Of a DNA stretch of 64,000 bases, positions 1 to 11,100 are shown piece after piece. The notes beneath the pieces were generated by a model. That model saw only the letters and a list, made by a program, of their open reading frames with translations, searched no databases and was not told the origin of the DNA. This stretch comes from Nocardiopsis endophytica (GTDB taxonomy: Bacteria; Actinomycetota; Actinomycetes; Streptosporangiales; Streptosporangiaceae): positions 62,001 to 126,000 of the forward strand of contig NZ_JAQFWQ010000002.1 in NCBI RefSeq assembly GCF_027706725.1, written 5' to 3'. How positions within the stretch are numbered: the first letter of the stretch is position 1; the number at the start of each line of letters is the position of its first letter. The translations under genes were made by a program, and so were the position numbers.

Positions 1-493
1 TGATGACCAGGCCGCTGGTCCCCACGTCCTCCACGACGCAGTCCTCGATGACGCTGGCCTGCGCCGAGGTCACCACGATGCCCGCGCCCTCCGAGCAGGT
101 CACCCGGCAGTCGCGGAGCGCCAGGGCGCCCTCGTCGCGGGCCAGCACCGCCGCCCAGGCGGCGCCGTCCACCCGGCACTCGGCCAGCTCCACCTGCCCG
201 GCGGCGGCGTCCACCACCGGCGCCTCGGGGTCGCGGCCGCGCAGGACGAGCCCGGTGAGCTTGACCGCCTCGGCGACGGAGGTGACCGCGCTCCCCTCCG
301 CGCAGAGGATCTCCACCGACCCGGGCTCCTCGGCGGCCATCAGGGTGACCACACGGGTCAGGACCAGCCGCTCGGTGTAGCGTCCCGGGGCCAGGGAGAG
401 CACCGCGCCGTCCCCGGCCGCGGCCACCGCCTCGCCGATCGTCCGGAACTCCGCGCCGCCCGACGGGTCGACGGTGCGCACGTGAGGGGTCAT
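1..493 (-). CDS. Beta-helix repeat protein, N-terminal part (runs off left edge)
   Basis: Open from an ATG at 493 to the window edge, 164 codons, so the C-terminus is missing. The N-terminus reads like a pectate-lyase-type right-handed parallel beta-helix. It opens with a VDPSGGAEFRTIGEAVAAA segment, then GDGAVLSLAPGRYTERL, followed by short strand-turn repeats (VELAECRV, LALRDCRVTC, SVIEDCVVEDV). In actinobacterial T7SS loci such beta-helix modules are often the front end of a large protein that also carries AAA+ ATPase domains; whether that holds here lies outside the window. It follows the 494-aa gene by 79 bp in the same direction and so probably belongs to the T7SS unit. The function of the beta-helix is not known to me. 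Confidence 0.75.
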   Translation of the reverse strand, partial: MTPHVRTVDPSGGAEFRTIGEAVAAAGDGAVLSLAPGRYTERLVLTRVVTLMAAEEPGSVEILCAEGSAVTSVAEAVKLTGLVLRGRDPEAPVVDAAAGQVELAECRVDGAAWAAVLARDEGALALRDCRVTCSEGAGIVVTSAQASVIEDCVVEDVGTSGLVI

Positions 494-572
494 CGAACCT
501 TCCGTTCCTTTCTGTCCGCCGCTCGGACCGCCGCCGTGTCCGCCGCGCCGTCCGCGGCGGCGGTACGGCGGG

Positions 573-2057
573 TCAGCGGCACTCGGCCTCGACCACCGAC
601 GCGGGCAGCGTCGGGTGGGGCGCGCCCTGGGGGGCGGCTCCGGCGTTGGTCAGCCGGAGGGTGAAGGCGCCGTCCACGTCCGAGAACTCGGTGACCGCCC
701 AGTAGTTGCCGGGGTCGGGCCGCTCGATCTTGTAGACGCCGCGGTTCCGGCCTTCGGCCCGCGCGCCGTCGAACAGCTCGACGTTGGCGGGCTCGCCGCT
801 GCCCCACAGCGGGGACTCACCCGCGATGACCAGCATCTTCAGCGAGCAGGTGGCGTCGTCGAAGCCGGGGGTGAACGTCCAGGTCGCGGCGGTGTCGGTG
901 TAGGCGTTGGAGTCGCCGCTCACCGGGAGGGCGTCGTAGCCGCCCGCGCATCCCGAACCGGTGTAGTGGCCGGAGCCCGTGCGGGCGACCCCTTGGCCGT
1001 GCACCGCGTAGGAGGCGCCGGGGTCGGTGCAGTCCGGACCGGCCACGGCGGAGTACTCGCGCTTCTGCCCGCCGTCGCCCGCGCCCTCGTCCGTCCCCTC
1101 GGCGGTGCCCGCGCTGAGCGGGGTCGCGCCCTGGTCCTGGGCCTTTCCGCCGTCCGCGCCTCCCGCCGCCTCCGGCCCGTCGGCGGGACCGTCCCCGCCT
1201 TCGGGGGCGCCGGACCCGGAACCGGAGCCGGAGCCGCCGCCTTCGGCGCCCCCGCCGCTCCCGCTCTCGCCGCCGGCGCCCTCAGCCTCTTCCGTGGCCT
1301 CCGTGTCCTCCTTCTCCTTCTTCTCCTTCCCGGAGCCCTCGCGGCCGCCGGGCTCCTCGGAGCCGTCCGACCCGAGCAGCGGCACCCCGTCGAGCAGCGA
1401 GCCCATCTGCGTCTCGGCCTCCGGCCCGGAGCCGCCCGCGCCGCCGCCGTCTCCCCCATCGCCGCCGGAGCCGTCGCCGGAACCGCCCTCCTGCGCGCCG
1501 CCGTCCTCCCGGTCCTCACCGCCGACCGCGCCGGGCGCCTGCGGCAGCACGTCGGGCACGAAGCCGCCGGGGTCCTGCCCGCCGCCTCCGCCCGCGCCGC
1601 CCGCGCCGCCGCCCTCGCCCGGGACGACCGGTGCGCCGCCCGCCAGCGGCGCCTGCGCCTGGGCGCCCGCAGTCCCGGCGGCCGGGTCGGCGCCGGAGGC
1701 CCCGGCCCCCTCGCCCCCGGCCAGCCGCATCCCCGTCTCGGAGGCGCCGAACGGCGCGGCGACCAGGAGCAGCCCGGCGATGGCGGCCAGCGCCATGGTG
1801 GGCTTCCCCGGCCGGTGGGCGGCCGCCGCCGTTCCCTTGCCGTCGGCGGCGGGGGCGCCGAACCGGCCGATGGCGGCGGTCAGCCCGGACAGCGCGCCGC
1901 CGGCGGGGGGTTCGGCGGCCTGACCGGTCCGGGCCGAGGGGGCCGACGGGGGCGGGACGGGCGCCGGCGCCGCCGCCCGGGAGGCGGCGGCCGGGGCCGG
2001 GTCGGCGGAGCTCGCCAGGACTCCGGGCCGCTCGGCCTTCGCGGATTCTGCTGCCAT
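573..2057 (-). CDS. Membrane-anchored protein with long disordered linker and C-terminal extracellular domain
   Basis: 494 aa, not recognised as a named family. A Pro/Ala-rich N-terminal tail of about 80 residues is followed by one hydrophobic segment around residues 84-105 (TMALAAIAGLLLVAAPFG). Next comes about 230 residues of Gly/Ala/Glu/Pro-rich low-complexity sequence. The C-terminal domain of about 160 residues is compact, with aromatic and beta-prone sequence and several cysteines (DCTDPG, GSGCAGGYD, DATCSLKML, final EAECR), consistent with disulfides outside the cell. The likely topology is cytoplasmic tail, one membrane pass, a long linker through the wall and an exposed beta domain. 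It sits 58 bp downstream of the giant T7SS protein gene and is probably cotranscribed. It could be a surface anchor or a cell-wall component of the secretion system; that is inference. Confidence 0.7.
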   Translation of the reverse strand: MAAESAKAERPGVLASSADPAPAAASRAAAPAPVPPPSAPSARTGQAAEPPAGGALSGLTAAIGRFGAPAADGKGTAAAAHRPGKPTMALAAIAGLLLVAAPFGASETGMRLAGGEGAGASGADPAAGTAGAQAQAPLAGGAPVVPGEGGGAGGAGGGGGQDPGGFVPDVLPQAPGAVGGEDREDGGAQEGGSGDGSGGDGGDGGGAGGSGPEAETQMGSLLDGVPLLGSDGSEEPGGREGSGKEKKEKEDTEATEEAEGAGGESGSGGGAEGGGSGSGSGSGAPEGGDGPADGPEAAGGADGGKAQDQGATPLSAGTAEGTDEGAGDGGQKREYSAVAGPDCTDPGASYAVHGQGVARTGSGHYTGSGCAGGYDALPVSGDSNAYTDTAATWTFTPGFDDATCSLKMLVIAGESPLWGSGEPANVELFDGARAEGRNRGVYKIERPDPGNYWAVTEFSDVDGAFTLRLTNAGAAPQGAPHPTLPASVVEAECR

Positions 2058-2115
2058 GTGGGGGTTCCTCTCTCGGTGGGGTCGAAAGCGGGGTGGACGG
2101 GGGGACGTCCGCCGG

Positions 2116-5100
2116 TCAGTGCACGCGCCGCCTCCCCCCGTCCGGGTTCAGCGCCTCGTCGAAGGCGGCTTGCAGGGTCGGCGCCTGCTCCTGGGGACGG
2201 CCCCAGGCGGCCGCCAGGGCCCGTGCCAGCCCGTCCAGCGCCGTGCGCTGGCCGGCCAGGGCGGCGTGCAGGGCGTCGCGGCGCTCGACCAGGTCACCGA
2301 GGGCCGCCACGGTCTCGCGGGGGAGGACGGGCCTCCCGGCCGCCTCGCGCTCCCGCAGCAGGTCAAGGGCCTGACCGGCCCGCTCGCGGTCGGCCCGCAC
2401 GGTGTCCGGGTCGCGGTCCCACCCCTGGTCCGGGTCGGTGCCGATGCCCAGGTGGCGGCGGAGCGCGGCGACGGCGGAGCGCGCCGGGCCGTCCCAGTCG
2501 GCGGGGTCCAGGCCCGGGTCGAGCCCGAGCAGGTCCTGGGCCTCGCGTGCGCGGTCACCGTGGGCACGGTCGTCCGCGCTCCGGGGGTCGCGGTCCAGTC
2601 CCAGGTGGCGGTCGAGCGCGTCGAACAGCGCCTTCTCCCGCTCCCCCGCCTCCTCCTTGGCCTCGGCGACGGCGTCCCAGCGCCCCGCCGCCCCATCGCC
2701 CAGCAGCCCGTACCGTTCCGCCTGCTCCCGGGTGAGCCACACCTCCACCTCGGTGGAGGCGGTGACGCCGCGGGGGTGGCCGCGGGTCCGGCCGAACGGG
2801 CCGCCGCGCCCGCCGGGGTCGTGGGCGACCACCAGCGCGTCCATGGGCATCCGCACCAGGAACCGCCGGCCCTTCTCCTCGGGCGCGCCGTGATCGGTGT
2901 GCAGGACGGTGGCCTCGTCCTTGCTCGTTCCGGCGCCGACGGGCGGCGCCGCGTTCCCCGCCGCGCTCTGGGAGCCGTAGATCGCGCTCGGGGCGAACCC
3001 GCCCCGGTCCCCGCCGTCGAGGCCGCCCACGAAGGCCAGGTCCCCGGAGACCGGCAGGTTCTGGCCCCCGTCGTGCGTCCCGGACCGCTCCTCGCGGTGC
3101 GTCCGCTGCGTGTAGCGGTCGGTGGAGGCGCCGTCGTCCACGTCGATGACGCGCCCCTCGCCGGGGCGCAGGGAGGTGTACAGCCGCGCGTCCAGGCCCG
3201 GGACGGCGAAGGGGCCGTCCCCGCCGCCCAGGAGCGGGGCCCCGTCCTCGCCGTGCACCCGGCCGTCGGCCGGGGGCGCCCCGCCCTGCGCCCCGCCCTG
3301 CGACCTCTGGAAGACCGACCGGAGGACCTGTTCGCCCGCGGCGGCGCGCAGGACGCCCGCTCGGACGCCGAGCCCGCCCTTCGTGCCGAGGTAGGCCTCC
3401 GCGGCGGCGGGGTCCATCCGGTTCCCGTCCGGGGTCCACCCCTTGGCCAGGGCGGTGGAGAGCACGAGCGCGTCGGCGACGCCGGGGCCGATGGACTCCG
3501 GCATCGGGACCCGGGGCTGCCGGTCGGCGGCGCGGCCGCCGCCGTTCCGCCAGGCGTCCCCGACCTGCTCCGGGCGCTCCTGGTGGGCGGCGGCGCGGTC
3601 GAACTCCCGCGCCGGGCCCGGCCGGGACACCGGCCCGTCGTCCGGGGCCATCGCGCTGACCGGGACGATCTCCTTCACCCGCCCGGCGTCGACCCCGTGG
3701 CCGCCGTCGGTGATCGGCGCCTTGGTGTTGTTCACCGCCCCTTCGCGGGTGAGGGTGAACCGCAGGCGGACGGGGGTGTCCATGGACACCCCCGGCTCCG
3801 TGACCGTGCGGGCGCGGTTGTCGGTGGCCGAGTCGGCGGTCCCGTGGGTCCGGTCGACGCCCGTCTCGGCAACCTGGAGCGGCCCCTGGGCATTGAGCAG
3901 GTGCATCCGGGTCGGCGGCAGGGACGGGTCCGCGCCCTGGTCCGCGGCGACCGGCAGCACGGCGCCGTCGGCCTTCGCCGTGATCCCGGCCCTGTTCCCC
4001 TTCGCCTCCGCGCGGCTGCTCTCGTCGCTGTCGGTGTCGGTCCGCGAGGAGGACATCTGCGCCTCGACCGCCCCCGTCGCGGCGCCCGGGCCGCGCTCCA
4101 GGCGGATGCGGATCCAGCCGCCGTCGGTGAACCGCTGGTCCCCGGCCCCCTTGTGGCTCAGGCGGACCCGCACCGGAACGCCCTCGCTGAACAGGGCCCG
4201 CCGGCGGCCGCGGGAGGCGTTGGGCGACAGGGCGATGCGGATGTCGTGCTCGCTCTGGCCGGTGAGGTCGAATCCGGCCTCCCCGACCCTGTCCTTGATG
4301 CCCTGGACGGCCCGGTCGACGTCCAGGCCGCTCAGGGTGAGGCCGCGGGAGGCGCCCGGCCCCGACGCGCGGGAGGCGATCGCCTCCGGCAGGGCCCGCG
4401 CGGCCCGCAACGGGCCGACCAGGCCCTCGGTCCCGCGCAGGAGGCCCTTCGCGGCCAGGTCGACCACCCGGTAGCGGGTCTCCTCCCTGCCGCCGACGGT
4501 CCCGTCCCCGTCCTCCCGGGCGCCGCGGGGCCCCCGGGTGTCCCGGTCCTCCTGCGACAGGTCCCTCGTCCAGGGCAGCGGAAGGCTCGCGATGAGGTTG
4601 GGCCGCACACGTGCCCGGGCCGCGAAGGAGAAGGCGACGTCCCGGACCACCCCGACCGTGCTGCCGGGCAGGGAGAACTGGTCCTCCTCGGTGAAGGTCT
4701 CGGTCTGCGCCTCGGTCCCCGAGCGGGTCCATCCCCACATCGCCCCGAGCACCCCGCCCAGGCGGTTGTAGTGGGCGGCGCCGTGGTCGGGAGAGCCCCG
4801 GAGGGTGAGATTGAGGCCCAGCCGGTCGGCGAAGGACCGGCCCGAGGAGACCGTGCGCTCGTTCTCCGCCTTGACCGTCAGGTCCAGGCCGCCGCCCTGG
4901 AACGCCTCGGAGGCGGACATCCCCCGGTCCTCCGCCGTGATCAGCGCGTCCACGTCGGACCGGCGGGTGATGGCGTCCTCGTACTGCTGGCGGAACGGCA
5001 GCCCGCCATTGCGCAGTGCGTCGGACTCCGCCGCGAGCGACCTCGGAGAGGTGAGCACGGCGACCTGCCCGTCAATCGCGGACCCGGACCACAGCGCCCG

Positions 5101-8100
5101 GGCGTACCCGGTCGCGCGCGAAAGCGTCCTGCGGGCGGTGTCGAGGAGCCCGCCGTCGTCGCTCCGGGCTGAACGCGGGGCGTGCGGAAGGCCAGTGAGG
5201 GCGTCCCCCTTGGCGCCGTCCGGGCGGATGTCCCGGTCACGGCGACCGCGGAAGGCGGCGTCGTCCGCCTCGGCCCGGGCCCGCGCGGTGCGCTGCCGGG
5301 CATCCGCCTCCGCGGTGTTCTCGAACCCGGCATCGCGAACGGCGGCCCGCGTCCGGTCCGCCTGTTCCTCGGCGCGGTCGGCGCGCTCCCGGGCCCGGTC
5401 GCGCTCCTGCGCGCGGTCGCGCACCCGCTGCTCAGCGTCTCGGACGTCCTGTTCGGCCCGCTCGCGTGCGTGCCCGGCCGCGTCGCGCTCCTCTTCCGCC
5501 CTCCGGAGCGCGTCGCCCGCCTCCTCGGCCTCCCGCCGGGCCCGGTCGGCCTCCCCCTCCGCTCGGTGAAGGCGCTCCTCGGCTCCGCGCCGCCCGTCCT
5601 CGTCCGCCGTCTCGACGTCCCGCTTCGCCCGCGCGACGTCCTCCTGCGTGCTCCGGGACCGCCCCTCGGCCCCGTCCACCCGCTGCCGGGCGGTGTCCAC
5701 CGCCTCCTGGGCCTCGTCGTGCTCCCGGCGCCTGGCGTCCCGTTGCCCTCTGGCGTCTTCCGCCTGGGCCTCCAGGGCGTCGACCTCGCCCGCGATCCGC
5801 TCGGCCCCGGCGCGCGCGTCCGCCGCCGCCCGCTCCTGCCCGGGCAGGTCCATCAGTCCGCGGAGGCCTTCCTCCATCTCCCGCGCACGCTGCTCCGCCC
5901 GCTCCGCGTCGGTGCCGTCGGCCGTGCCGCCGCCCGTCGCCTCGCCGGGCACCGGGCGGCCGACCGGGGTCTCCACCACGAGCACGGGCCCGTCGTCGCC
6001 GAGAGGGACGGGCCGCGGCGCGCCGCCGGCCATCTCGACCTGGAACCCCGCGTTGTAGGACCAGCTGTCGACGGGGCCGGAGTAGGAGGCCCCGCCATGG
6101 ATCGCGCCCTTGCCGGTGTCCAGGACCGACCTGTTCCACCCCGCCTCGGCCGTGTTCGTGAACCCGCCCTCGGCGAGGAACCAGGGCAGGCCGGCCGGGG
6201 TCTCGCCGTGCCGGTACTGCACCTTGGCGCTCGCCTCACCGGTGACCTTGCGCCCGTGCTCGGTGCCGTCGGACAGGGAGGCGTGGGCGGCCAGCGCCGA
6301 GGTGAGCTTCCCCTCGGCGCGCGTCCCGCGGTGCGTCCCGTCGGTGAAGTCCGCCCGCAGCCGCAGGCTGAAGTGGTCGGCGCCGTCCTGCGAGCTCCGC
6401 TCGGCCATCAGCCCGAGGGCGTGCAGCGCCTGCCGCAGCGGCCCCGGGCCGAGGCGGAAGAGGTTCCTGCCCCCCGACGGCCGCAGGTCGATCGCGACCC
6501 CCTCGCCCGCCAGCGCGTCCGCGTCCTTCGCCGCGCCCTCGACCTGCCGGTGGAGCCGCAGCGTGTTCTGCATCCGGGTGTCCCGCTTGCGCCACATCCG
6601 GTTCCAGGCGTTGGGCCGGTTCCCGTCGCCGTCCGGCGGCAGCACCAGGTCCGGCCGTTCCCGGTGCACCATCGCCTGGACGGCGCGCGCGACCTCCTGG
6701 GCGGGGGTGGTCCCGTCCTCCCCGCGGCGCAGGTCGCCGTTGCCCCAGCGCAGGCCCACGGGGTGGGCCTCGCCGAACCCGTCGATGCGGTCCCTGCCCA
6801 CGCCGAGCCCGCCGGGGGACGGCCCGTCCCCGTGCCGGTCCGCGGCGCCCGCTCCCCCGGGGGCCGCCCATTCCGGGCCGGTCAGCGCCGCCGCGTCCTC
6901 GGTGGAGAGCAGGTCCAGGGTGACCATGGTGACCGTCTCCCGGCCGCCGTCGGTGGTGGTGACGGTGTACTCCCGGGTCACCCGGTACAGCGCCGAGTGG
7001 TCCTCGGCCGAGGCGCCCCGTGCGCGCTCCGCCCCGTGGTCGGTCCCCCGGCCCTGCTTGTCGGTGCGCTGGTGGCCGACCTTCCCGCCGGCCCCGGCCC
7101 GGACGGTGGCCCCGGGGGCGGGGTCGGCGGTCGCCATGAGACCGCCCTCGACCTCCACGTCGACCTTGCCGGTGCGGTTCGCGGTGGTCGCCGCCGACGC
7201 CGACGTCTTGTCGCCGTCGCTGAAGGAGGTGCCGCCCAGGACCGGCCCCACCCGCTCGTAGTGGACCGGCCCACCCCGCAGCTCGGCGCTCTCCATCCAC
7301 TCCGGCTCGGTCAGGCGGTCCCGCTCCCTGCGGCGGAAGGGCAGGGCGAGCGGCTCGCCCTGGTCGAGCCGCCCCATCGCCTCCTTGAGCTCCCGGTCAC
7401 CGAGCCGCTCCCTGAGCCGCGCGCGCTCGTCGGCCTCCAGGGGCGGCCGGTCGCGGCCGCCGCCGGCCACCCGGTCGGCGACGCCGCCGGTGTCGAGCAC
7501 GGCGAGCGTCCGGCCGAACCTCGGCGCACGGGCCAGCACCGGGCCGCCGCGCTCGCCGATGGTGTCCGGCATCCACGGCTCGGGCGCCCCCGACCTGCGT
7601 CCGGGCAGGGTGACCTCGTTGACCCCGGGGACGGTGGCGGTGTCCCGGCGCAGGACCTCCCCCTCCGGCTCCCGCCCGTCGCGCAGGCCGAGGTCGATGC
7701 GCAGGTCGGCCGCGAACCCCTCGCCGTCGTCCTTGGCGTCGACGGCCCGCTTGGCCTTGCTCTCGGCGGACGTCCGGTACTGCGTCCCGCGCTGCCGCTG
7801 CGCCACGGCGGCCCTGAGCCGCAGGTTGAGCAGGGCGACCTTGCTCGCGACCTCGCCGATCACGGTGAACGGCCCGGTGATGCCGAACTGCTTGCGGGAC
7901 TGCTGCACGGCGTTCCCGCCCGTCTTGGCGCGGCTCTCGTAGGTGGTGGTAGGGCGCACGGGCGGGTCGTCCACGGGGCGCCAGGCGCGGGAGACGTCCA
8001 CGACGGCCGTGGCCCGCGAGGCGCCGTCGGCGGAGACGACCGGGACCTCGACGGTCACCGGCCGCCGACCGCCGTCGCCGGTCAGGTCGTGGTCGGCGAG

Positions 8101-11100
8101 CCTGGTCCGCAGCAGGTCGAGCCCGACCGCGGTGAAGCGCCAGTCGTCGCCGAGCCACCGGCGGACCCGGTCCACCACGGCGGGGACGGGGTCGTCGGTC
8201 CCGGTGCGGGCGCCGTCGTAGCGCCCGCCGCGGGTGCCGCCGCCGACCAGGGCGTCGAGCATCCGGGCCATGTCGCCGTCGACGGGCCGGCGGTCGCGGC
8301 CGTCCCCGTCCTGCCGGTCCTCTTCTCGCTGCTCCTCTTCCCCGTCCTCCGACTCCTCGTCCCGGTCCGAGTGGGCGTCGGTGTCGGCGTCGGAGTCGGA
8401 GTGGTCGCCGTCCGACGGCGGACCGCCGGACGAGTCCGCGGCCCGCGTGCCGACGGGGCCCATCTCGATCCACTCGCCGTCCGCGCCCTCGTCGGGGGAT
8501 TCGGTCGGAATCCGGGGACCGGGCGGCGGCACCTCGGCGGTGACACCCTCGGCAGGGGCGCTCTCGTCGAGCGGCGCCCGGCCGTGCGATGTGCCCGAAC
8601 CACCGTCCGTCCCCACGGCCCTCTCGGGCCCGGACTCGGACTCGGTGCGGCTCGGTACCGGAGGCCCGGGATCGCGGCGGCGGGCCTCGGGCCCCTCTTC
8701 GCCCCGGGCCGTCCCAGGCCGCCCGTCCGGTGTCGGGGGCGGTCCCGACCGGGGAGTCCTCTGCGTGTCCGGCCTCCGCTCCGCCGTTCCTGTTCCGTGG
8801 CCGTCCACCGTGTCCCGCTGCGCGCCTTGGACCACCGGCCCACCGCCGGAGACCATGGGCACCGGCGCCGCAACCGGCTGCAGGGAAGGGCCGGTTCCGC
8901 TCTCGGCACCGGACCCCTCCTCCCCCGTGTGGGCAAGCGACGGGTTCGGGACGCCGCCGTTCGCAGCGAGGTCGTCGGACCGGTCGGCGCCGCTCCGCCC
9001 ATCGCCGGTGGGTGCACCGGACACAGGGACCTCAGGTCCGGTCCCGCCGTCGGACGCCTGCGCCTCGTCCGCAGACGCCTTGGGATCTCCGGCAGGAGCG
9101 GTGTCCTCCCCGCTCCCGACTCCTTCGCCGGGAACCCGGCCGCCGTACTCGGAGCCGACCGACGCGCCGTCCGTACCCGGGGAGGAAGGCGCCTTTGCGC
9201 CGGTGTCCGGCGGCGCCTCGGCTCCTCTCTGCCCGTCGTCCCCAACAGCACCGGATACGGGAGCGTCGGGCGCGGTCCGGTCGCCGGACGCCTGCACTCC
9301 ATCAGCAGGACCGGTGTCCTCCCCGTCTTCCCCGTTCCCGCCGCCTTCGCCGGGAACCCGGCCGCCGTCGTACTCGGAGCCGGTGCCGTCCGCATCCGGG
9401 GAGGAAGACGCGCTTGTACCGGTGTCCGGCGGCGTCTCGGCGCCCCTCAGCCCGTCGTCCCCAGCAGCACCGAATGCGGGAGCGTCAGGCGCAGTCCGGT
9501 CGCCGGACGCCTGCACTCCATCGACAGGCCCCGTGTCCTCCCCACGCCCCGACCCGTCGGAGGGCCCATCCTCCGAACCGGGGAACCACTCGCCCGCCTC
9601 ACGCGGGAATGAGGAAGGCGTATCTCCGCCTGCGTCCAGCGCTGCGTCGGCGCCGTCCTGTCCAGTGCCCTCGGGGCCACCGGACACAGGGGCCACGGGA
9701 CCGGTCCCCTCGTCGGGCGCCTGCGCCTCCTCCTCTCCGGAGGGTTCCGGTGCGGTCCGCGAATGCCCGCCGTGTCCGTCGGCTGCGGGGCCGCCGGTCC
9801 CGACCTCCGCGGAATCAGGGGAACCGCCACGCGGCGAAGGCTCCCCCGTGCCGTCCGAGAACGTCGTCACCTCACGCGGCGGCGGCACGGCCCCTTCGGA
9901 GCCCTCCTCGTCCTGCTCCGACCGGTCGTTCCCATGGGTGGTGGACGCGCCGCCGCCGGAAGCCCCGCCTCCGCCGCGACCGCCCGTCGGCCCACCGGCG
10001 GCCCCGCTCTCGGAGGCGCCGTCGTGCGCCGCCCCCGTCTCCGGGCCCACCTTCTCCGTTTCCCCGTCTCCCCCGTCCTCGGAGGACACGGTGCTCGCGC
10101 CGTCCGAGTCCGACGGGTCCACGGCCTTCTCTCCCCCGCCCGAGGTCTCGGACGGAGGGTCGGGCAGGTCCGAACCGATCCCGCCGATCCTGTCGAGCAT
10201 CGCGATGCCCGCCTCGGTCAGTCCCTGTTCGACAGCGCCCGAGACCGCACCGGAGACGGCCGACAACCACGTCACCGAGAAGGTCTTGTCCTCACCGAAC
10301 AACAGGTTGTAGAAGCCTTCGGCGAGCACGCCCTGCCCCGCGTTGGCGATCGCCTGCGACGAGTACTGCGACAGCGCGGTCCGCCACGCCGACCCCACGT
10401 CGGCCAGACCCTTCTCGACCGCATCGGGCAGCCCTCGGGCCAGGACGTCCCGCACATGCGGGGACAGGCCGGGCCCAGCGCCGGACAGCACGTCGTCCAG
10501 CGCCTTGCCCAGGTTCTCCGAGCCCCAGTTGCGCGCGAACGCGTCGGCGTAGTCCCGCCCGAGCCGTTCGGCCCGGTCCCGTCCGAGCGCACCGCCCATG
10601 CCGTCGGCGAAGGCGTCGCCCATCCGGTCCTTGAAGCGCTCAAGGTCGGCCGGACGCGACCACCCGGGCCCCGCGTCCTTGCCGTAGGGCGCCAGCAGGT
10701 GGTCGGCCTCGTCGCCGAACAGCCCGCCCAGGTCGTCGGCCATGCCCTTGCCCGGCGAACCGCTTGTCCCGGTGCCGTGCCCTGCGCCGCCGGCACTGTT
10801 CGTGCCACCGCCGCCGGTCGCGTCGTCGGCGCCCTTGCCCGCCGCGCCCCCGACCCCGTCACCGGCACCCTTGCCGCTCGGGCCACCGGGACCACCGGAT
10901 CCACCGCGGCCGTCGAACAGGTCGTCCAGGTACTTGGCGATCGCGGGACCCGCCGCATTGCCGAGGAGCTCGTCGAACTTCTTGGCCAGCGCGCTGCCCC
11001 CGAAGGCCGCACCGGTGCCGAACAGCCCGTCGAGCAGCGCTCCCTTGGCGGCCTCCTCGGTCAGCTCGTCGTCCCAGGAGGCGCGGTTGCCCTGGTCGAT

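Noticed and set aside
2056-9612. Two long plus-strand reading frames (1038 and 1476 codons) opposite the giant gene
   Set aside because: They are antisense shadows caused by third-position GC bias; their translations are Pro/Arg/Val-rich without domains, and the minus-strand frame has clear T7SS signatures.
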